A stretch of 50,906 nucleotides of DNA, from assembly GCF_025628935.1 (NCBI RefSeq), contig NZ_JAOTIS010000017.1:1-50906 (forward strand), read 5' to 3'. Both the position numbers and the translations under genes were made by a program. Below are positions 46,535 to 50,906 of this stretch, in pieces. How positions within the stretch are numbered: the stretch's first letter is position 1; every line of letters starts with the position of its first letter. The DNA is from Macrococcus capreoli (GTDB lineage Bacteria > Bacillota > Bacilli > Staphylococcales > Staphylococcaceae). The notes beneath the pieces were generated by a model. It made no database searches, was not told the DNA's origin, and saw only the letters and a program-made list of their open reading frames with translations.

Positions 46535-47667
46535 TTTTTTAATAACTCCTTCATTTCTTCATAAACTGCTTTAAACGCCTCAATGAATGCTTGAACGTCC
46601 GCTTCCGTCGTATATTTATCAAACGAAATACGTACACTTCCTGTAATCGCATCATTCGGTACATTTAAAGCCGTTAATGTTTCATTTAATTTCGCGCGTT
46701 TCGAAGAACATGCACTTGTTGTAGATATCATAATACCACGTTTTGAGAAACTATTGACAATAACTTCACCCTTCACACCGACAAATGATATATTTACAAC
46801 ATGCGGAGCACCATTCGCTACCGAATTTACACGAATACCTGGATACTCACTCACCGTTGCTTCAATTATCGCTTTGAAATGACGTAAACGTTTATTCAAA
46901 TCATCTTGTTCATTTAATGCAATACGCATCGCTTTCGCAAGTGACACGTCACTCGCAACATTAACTGTCCCGCTTCTAAATCCATATTCCTGGCCACCAC
47001 CAAACAATGTATGCGTAACCGTTACAAGCTGATCAAACACGAGTATACCCTGCCCTTTTAAACCATTAAATTTATGCCCACTCAATACAAAGCTATCCAT
47101 TAAGTTTGCATCAATCGGTAACTTACCGAATGATTGCACACAATCTACATGGAAATGAATCTTTGGATAATCTTGAATTAATGTATGAATATCCTTTATA
47201 GGAAGTATCGCTCCCATAACGTTATTAACATGCATTAAACAAACCATCACGACATCCTGATTAAGCAATGATTTAAAATGCTCTATATCTAACGTAGCAT
47301 CTTCATTAAATTTCACATATTTAATCGTAAACCCTTCATCTTCCAATGCTCTCACTGTTTCTAATACTGATGGATGTTCCAGTTTCGATGTAATGATCGT
47401 TTGTCCGAATTGTTTCTTACTGCGTGCCATACCAGTAATAACTAAATTATTAGATTCCGTCGCACCACTAGTAAATATCACTGTTTGATGTTTTAAATGT
47501 AACAAACTTTTAATCTGGTCACGTGCAGATTCCAATAATTTATTTGCTTCTAAACCTTTTCCGTGCGGACTGCTTGGATTAAAGTAATATGTCGTATTTA
47601 CTGTGTTAAAAGTATTTAAAACTTCTGGATCCGGCTTTGTTGTTGCACAATTATCTAAATAGTTCAT
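46531..47667 (-). CDS. nifZ: Cysteine desulfurase (NifZ/IscS-like), sulfur donor to ThiI
   Basis: PLP enzyme that takes sulfur from cysteine as an enzyme persulfide. The 378 residues include [27 protein letters not shown] Lys in [13 protein letters not shown], and catalytic Cys in [13 protein letters not shown]. The 4-nt overlap with thiI and the Bacillus nifZ-thiI pairing indicate a dedicated tRNA s4U role; thiamine sulfur supply is also possible. A TTCG-loop terminator separates it from ezrA. Confidence 0.93.
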   Translation of the reverse strand: MNYLDNCATTKPDPEVLNTFNTVNTTYYFNPSSPHGKGLEANKLLESARDQIKSLLHLKHQTVIFTSGATESNNLVITGMARSKKQFGQTIITSKLEHPSVLETVRALEDEGFTIKYVKFNEDATLDIEHFKSLLNQDVVMVCLMHVNNVMGAILPIKDIHTLIQDYPKIHFHVDCVQSFGKLPIDANLMDSFVLSGHKFNGLKGQGILVFDQLVTVTHTLFGGGQEYGFRSGTVNVASDVSLAKAMRIALNEQDDLNKRLRHFKAIIEATVSEYPGIRVNSVANGAPHVVNISFVGVKGEVIVNSFSKRGIMISTTSACSSKRAKLNETLTALNVPNDAITGSVRISFDKYTTEADVQAFIEAFKAVYEEMKELLKK

Positions 47668-47685
47668 ATATTCACCTCAATGAAT

Positions 47686-47713
47686 AAAAGACTTGAACGA
47701 ATTCAAGTCTTTT
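47686..47713 (-). terminator. Terminator of ezrA
   Basis: AAAAGACTTGAA pairs with TTCAAGTCTTTT (12 bp) with a UUCG tetraloop, followed by AUUC. It lies 19 nt before the nifZ start, so nifZ needs read-through or its own promoter, which I do not see clearly. Confidence 0.9.
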
Positions 47714-47731
47714 ACTTTCTTATTATTTCTG

Positions 47732-49432
47732 TTAATGTCTTTGGTTTAATACACTTGCTTCAATCTTTTCCGTTACACCTGGTTCGACGCGTTCAATTGC
47801 AGCTTCAGCAATTTCAACAGCACGTTTATAACGGTTGTTACTAAATAAACGTTCTGCTTCATTTAAATCTTTATTCACATCTGGTCTTTCTTTTCTGAAA
47901 CGGTTACCATACTGAATTAACTTCTCCGCGTATTGTGCGTGTTCTAATACATCAACTGCTTCTGATTCAAATGTATTCATTGTCACTAATACTTTATTTA
48001 CTTTATCTCTGACATGTGTCACATTCATAGGACGTTTATTGAATAGTTGATGTACTTCTCGTGTTTCAATATCAATTTCATTTTTCATAATGATAAATCG
48101 TTCTGGTACACTTGAAAGGTTTGACGCCAGTAGTCTACGATAAATCTCTTCTTTTTTCGCTTGTATTTTCAATATATTTTTCTGTGCTTCTTGTTCATCT
48201 TCACGTAAATTCGTTAAGTGTTGCTGAATTTTCTCCTGGTTTTCATTAATGACTTTCACATGTTCATCAATATACTTCAAGTTATCTTCAACTTCTGTAT
48301 AACGTACGCTCGATTTCGCAGTTTCCATTAATATTTCATCATATACAGATACTAAGCTCTGAATTTCATTTTCATATTGACGCACTTTTTGAATATCTTC
48401 TTCATTAATATAATAGCTTTCTTTCACATATTCCATTTCAGTACGGATTGTGTAGTTCATATCTTTTGCGTGGAATAACTGATCAGTAATGATTTCTTTC
48501 GTTGTTTCAACGTTATTCTTCGCTTTCACTTCATATTCTATCAGTTCCAGCATTTCATCAATTGCATCGTTGATTTCATTAATAATTGCTTCTGCATCGT
48601 TTAACTGAAGGCGAGCGATTAATGGCTCTACTAAATTTAGTTTACCTTTTAAGGTTTGTAAATTACCATCTACTTTAACGTGCTCTAAATTATAACCTTC
48701 AATCTTTAAATCACGACATCCGAAACGAATATCCTGAAATTGACCCGGTAACTCTTTTTGAACATCACGAATGAGTAATGGAATATCTTCCATATCTTCT
48801 TTTAAACCAGTCATCTCATCATGTAATAATGTGATATGCTCATGCGCATCATCATAGTTACCTTCTTGAATCAAACCTTCGTATACTTCAATTCTAGGGG
48901 CATATGTTTCGATTTGTACTTCTAATGGGTCTGCTGCTTCCCCGAACTGATGACGGTTCGCTAAAACATCGCGTTTTGCTTCACGATAAATAATTTTACA
49001 TTCCTCGTATTTCTTATCGTCTTCTTTCGTTGAAGCAATATATTGATTAATATCTTCCGTGAACTGTTTGTATTTCTTTTCAATTTGATCTAACAGATGG
49101 TTACTTTCAGCAACTTTATCTTCGCTCTCTTTGAATTTAAATTTGTCTAATGCTTCATCCGCATCGTTAATGGTTAATTCACAAACTTTAATATCTTCAT
49201 TAAGAACTGTTTGCCATTCTCTTTTCCATTTTTCAAAGCGATTGTTTGCTTGCCCTGATAAATTTAAAGTTTTTACTTTCACTAATTCATCTTGAAATGG
49301 CAAATTTTTAATTTCATTTTTTCGTGCTTCAACTTGTTCAACTTGTGTTCTTTTCTGATTCCTCAAATAAAACATAATACCAATTATAATTAGTATTATA
49401 ACGACTATTCCCACTATGGCATATATCATCAA
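47732..49432 (-). CDS. ezrA: Septation ring formation regulator EzrA
   Basis: Membrane-anchored negative regulator of FtsZ ring assembly and scaffold for division proteins. One N-terminal helix (about 3-22) is followed by some 540 residues of spectrin-like coiled coil. The segments YREAKRDVLANRHQFGEAADP, AKDMNYTIRTE and RRLLASNLSSVPERFIIMK are strongly conserved with S. aureus EzrA. The first codon is TTG (49430-49432) with an ATG right after; alignment with MVLY of S. aureus EzrA favours the TTG. AAGGAA SD. Divergent from msrC with a candidate -10 TATAAT at 49462-49467. Confidence 0.95.
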   Translation of the reverse strand: MMIYAIVGIVVIILIIIGIMFYLRNQKRTQVEQVEARKNEIKNLPFQDELVKVKTLNLSGQANNRFEKWKREWQTVLNEDIKVCELTINDADEALDKFKFKESEDKVAESNHLLDQIEKKYKQFTEDINQYIASTKEDDKKYEECKIIYREAKRDVLANRHQFGEAADPLEVQIETYAPRIEVYEGLIQEGNYDDAHEHITLLHDEMTGLKEDMEDIPLLIRDVQKELPGQFQDIRFGCRDLKIEGYNLEHVKVDGNLQTLKGKLNLVEPLIARLQLNDAEAIINEINDAIDEMLELIEYEVKAKNNVETTKEIITDQLFHAKDMNYTIRTEMEYVKESYYINEEDIQKVRQYENEIQSLVSVYDEILMETAKSSVRYTEVEDNLKYIDEHVKVINENQEKIQQHLTNLREDEQEAQKNILKIQAKKEEIYRRLLASNLSSVPERFIIMKNEIDIETREVHQLFNKRPMNVTHVRDKVNKVLVTMNTFESEAVDVLEHAQYAEKLIQYGNRFRKERPDVNKDLNEAERLFSNNRYKRAVEIAEAAIERVEPGVTEKIEASVLNQRH

Positions 49433-49497
49433 TTTTCATTCCTTCCAAAGTACTCTTTCCTATTATAACGTAATTTATGTATTACAAAAACAATTAA

Positions 49498-49526
49498 TTG
49501 TGAAAAGTTATCAAATTAGATACACT
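49498..49526 (+). promoter_or_regulatory. Promoter of msrC
   Basis: The -35 TTGTGA (49498-49503) and -10 TACACT (49521-49526) are 17 nt apart. TATAAC elements further downstream are alternatives. Confidence 0.45.
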
Positions 49527-49569
49527 AATACTTACTATAACAATTTATTATAACAAAAGGAGTGATCTT

Positions 49570-50046
49570 ATGTTTGAAATGAGCCAAATCAATGATTATA
49601 AAACTTTAAATCAAATGCTTGATGCGTTACTGTCTGGTGAAGATGATATTGTCAGCCATTTAGCAAATGCGAGTGCATTACTCAATGAATTTTTAACTGA
49701 CGTCAATTGGGTCGGTTTTTATACGATGAAGAATGGCCAGTTACAACTTGGCCCTTTCCAAGGCAAACCGGCATGTGTCACAATTCCTGTCGGTAAAGGT
49801 GTTTGTGGCACAGCAGTAAGTGAACGTAAAACGATGCGCATTAAAGATGTACATGCCTTTCCAGGCCACATTGCATGTGATGCCGCAAGTCAGTCAGAGA
49901 TTGTAGTCCCAATTATAATTAACAATGAAGTATTTGGTGTACTGGATATTGATGCACCGATTCAGGATCGCTTTACTGAACAGGATCACGAAGGTTTAGA
50001 AGCGTTCGTTGACGTATTACAACGTCATATCGAAAAATTAGTGTAA
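49570..50046 (+). CDS. msrC: Free methionine-(R)-sulfoxide reductase (GAF type)
   Basis: Cytoplasmic GAF-domain enzyme that reduces free Met-R-sulfoxide. The 158 residues carry the three conserved cysteines at 69 (GKPACVTIP), 79 (GKGVCGTA) and 103 (HIACDAASQSE), matching the catalytic and resolving positions of fRMsr. Bacillus YtsP is the homologue. AAAGGAG SD. It lies just before rpsD on the same strand but rpsD has its own strong promoter and no terminator is visible between them. Confidence 0.93.
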   Translation: MFEMSQINDYKTLNQMLDALLSGEDDIVSHLANASALLNEFLTDVNWVGFYTMKNGQLQLGPFQGKPACVTIPVGKGVCGTAVSERKTMRIKDVHAFPGHIACDAASQSEIVVPIIINNEVFGVLDIDAPIQDRFTEQDHEGLEAFVDVLQRHIEKLV

Positions 50047-50053
50047 TTTGTTG

Positions 50054-50081
50054 TTGACAAAGCATTTCATCATGTTATAAT
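50054..50081 (+). promoter_or_regulatory. Strong promoter of rpsD
   Basis: Consensus TTGACA (50054-50059), 16-nt spacer, consensus TATAAT (50076-50081), beginning 8 bases after the msrC stop. Confidence 0.92.
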
Positions 50082-50087
50082 AACATC

Positions 50088-50266
50088 TATGTGAATAAAC
50101 GAAGATAGCAGATAAATATTAAGACGCTCTATGATGTCCCCTATGTTGGCGTGTTGCGTAACCGAAGCTATAAGGCGAAAGCACGGAATGACATTATATC
50201 GATCTTTAGCATTTATCACGTTTTTGTTTTTTGCATAAAAAACAAAATAAGAGGAGGAGTCACATT
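50088..50266 (+). promoter_or_regulatory. rpsD leader RNA, probable S4 autoregulatory element
   Basis: A roughly 180-nt untranslated leader. It contains GC-rich pairing segments (around GGCGTGTTGCGTAACCGAAG and AAGGCGAAAGCACGG) and, just before the SD, an AT-only hairpin: TTTTGTTTTTT (50222-50232) with AAAAAACAAAA (50237-50247), loop GCAT. In Bacillus S4 represses its own translation by binding such a leader. The homology to that element is inferred from position and size, not aligned. I see no open frame in it. Confidence 0.65.
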
Positions 50267-50869
50267 ATGGCTCGTTTTACAGGTTCAACTTGGAAAAAAT
50301 CTCGTCGTTTAGGTATCTCTTTAAGCGGCACTGGTAAAGAATTAGAAAGACGCCCTTACGCACCAGGACAACACGGTCCTAACCAACGTAAAAAATTATC
50401 TGAGTATGGTTTACAATTACAAGAGAAACAAAAATTACGTTACATGTACGGAATCAACGAACGTCAATTCCGCACAATCTTTGACCGTGCTGGTAAAATG
50501 AAAGGTATTCACGGTGCTAACTTCATGGCATTACTTGCTTCTCGTTTAGATGCAGTCGTATACCAATTAGGTTTAGCACGTACACGTCGTCAAGCACGTC
50601 AATTAGTTAACCACGGTCACATCATGGTAGATGGCGCTCGCGTAGATATCCCATCATACCAATTAAAACCTGGTCAAGTGATTTCAGTTCGTGAAAAATC
50701 ACAAAAATTAAACATCATCGTTGAGTCAGTTGAATTATCTAACCATGTTCCTGAATACTTAACTTTCGATGCTGAAAAATTAGAAGGTACATTCGTACGC
50801 GTTCCAGAACGTAGCGAATTATCTGCTGAAATCAACGAACAATTAATCGTTGAGTACTACTCTCGTTAA
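50267..50869 (+). CDS. rpsD: 30S ribosomal protein S4
   Basis: Primary 16S rRNA-binding protein that nucleates assembly of the 30S body and in Bacillus represses its own mRNA. The 200 residues start [16 protein letters not shown] and contain the S4 RNA-binding domain (about 92-155, [30 protein letters not shown]). No zinc-binding Cys cluster is present. The ATG at 50267-50269 follows GAGGAGG; an earlier in-frame ATG at 50231 lies in the AT hairpin of the leader and has no SD. Monocistronic, with a terminator at the window edge. Confidence 0.97.
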   Translation: MARFTGSTWKKSRRLGISLSGTGKELERRPYAPGQHGPNQRKKLSEYGLQLQEKQKLRYMYGINERQFRTIFDRAGKMKGIHGANFMALLASRLDAVVYQLGLARTRRQARQLVNHGHIMVDGARVDIPSYQLKPGQVISVREKSQKLNIIVESVELSNHVPEYLTFDAEKLEGTFVRVPERSELSAEINEQLIVEYYSR

Positions 50870-50884
50870 TCAGTTCAACAAAAA

Positions 50885-50906
50885 ACACCAATCAAACGAT
50901 TGGTGT
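50885..50906 (+). terminator. Terminator of rpsD (cut by window end)
   Basis: ACACCAATC pairs with GATTGGTGT (9 bp, loop AAAC). The window ends at the last stem base, so the T-tract is not visible. Confidence 0.8.

Overview
The window is low-GC Firmicutes chromosome. Protein content and gene order (rplT-rpmI-infC / lysP / thrS / dnaI-dnaB-nrdR / gapB / coaE-mutM-polA / phoR-phoP / icd-citZ / pyk-pfkA / accA-accD / dnaE / ald / ackA / tpx / thiI / ezrA / rpsD) match the conserved staphylococcal block, so the family is Staphylococcaceae. A Bacillus-type citZ-icd-mdh cluster, which as I recall S. aureus lacks at this place, and a GntR gene where a malic enzyme gene usually lies between accD and dnaE point to Macrococcus (Macrococcoides) rather than Staphylococcus sensu stricto. 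That genus call is inference. I see no prophage, insertion sequence, tRNA, rRNA or true CRISPR array.

Layout. 1-5.5 kb holds three genes or operons with long RNA leaders: an L20-type leader before infC-rpmI-rplT, a lysine riboswitch before lysP, and a T-box before thrS. 5.5-8.2 kb is nrdR-dnaB-dnaI (replication initiation and ribonucleotide reductase control). 8.3-9.8 kb is a small accessory insert, an SGNH hydrolase and a ykkCD guanidinium-type exporter pair. 9.9-17.8 kb holds gluconeogenic gapB with a paired CcpN-like operator, then polA-mutM-coaE and phoP-phoR. 18-21.4 kb is citZ-icd-mdh (oxidative TCA arm), with a candidate cre at the citZ start. 21.7-23.2 kb is a CycA-type permease. 23.3-31.9 kb is pfkA-pyk, gntR-accD-accA and dnaE. 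31.9-36.5 kb is nrnA, ytpI, ytoI, ytkL and an Xaa-Pro dipeptidase. 36.6-43 kb is ald, usp, ackA, ytxK, tpx, an RDD membrane protein and sppA. 43.2-49.4 kb is a TSUP permease, the repeat array, a GDPD, thiI-nifZ and ezrA. 49.5-50.9 kb is msrC and rpsD.

Most of the window is ordinary core genome. Central carbon genes carry visible control signals: candidate cre sites at the starts of citZ and ald, and a weak one at pfkA; an inverted pair of CcpN-type boxes at gapB.

The most unusual object is 43971-44492. It has nine copies of a hairpin-forming sequence at an exact 61-bp period, with invariant stems, filling the gap between the GDPD and TSUP genes. It is not a CRISPR array, because its spacers are repeats too, and I do not recognise it as a named family. 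Second is the 28650-28672 palindrome. It is at once the dnaE terminator stem and an exact FadR-subfamily operator placed just after the promoter of the short gntR gene.
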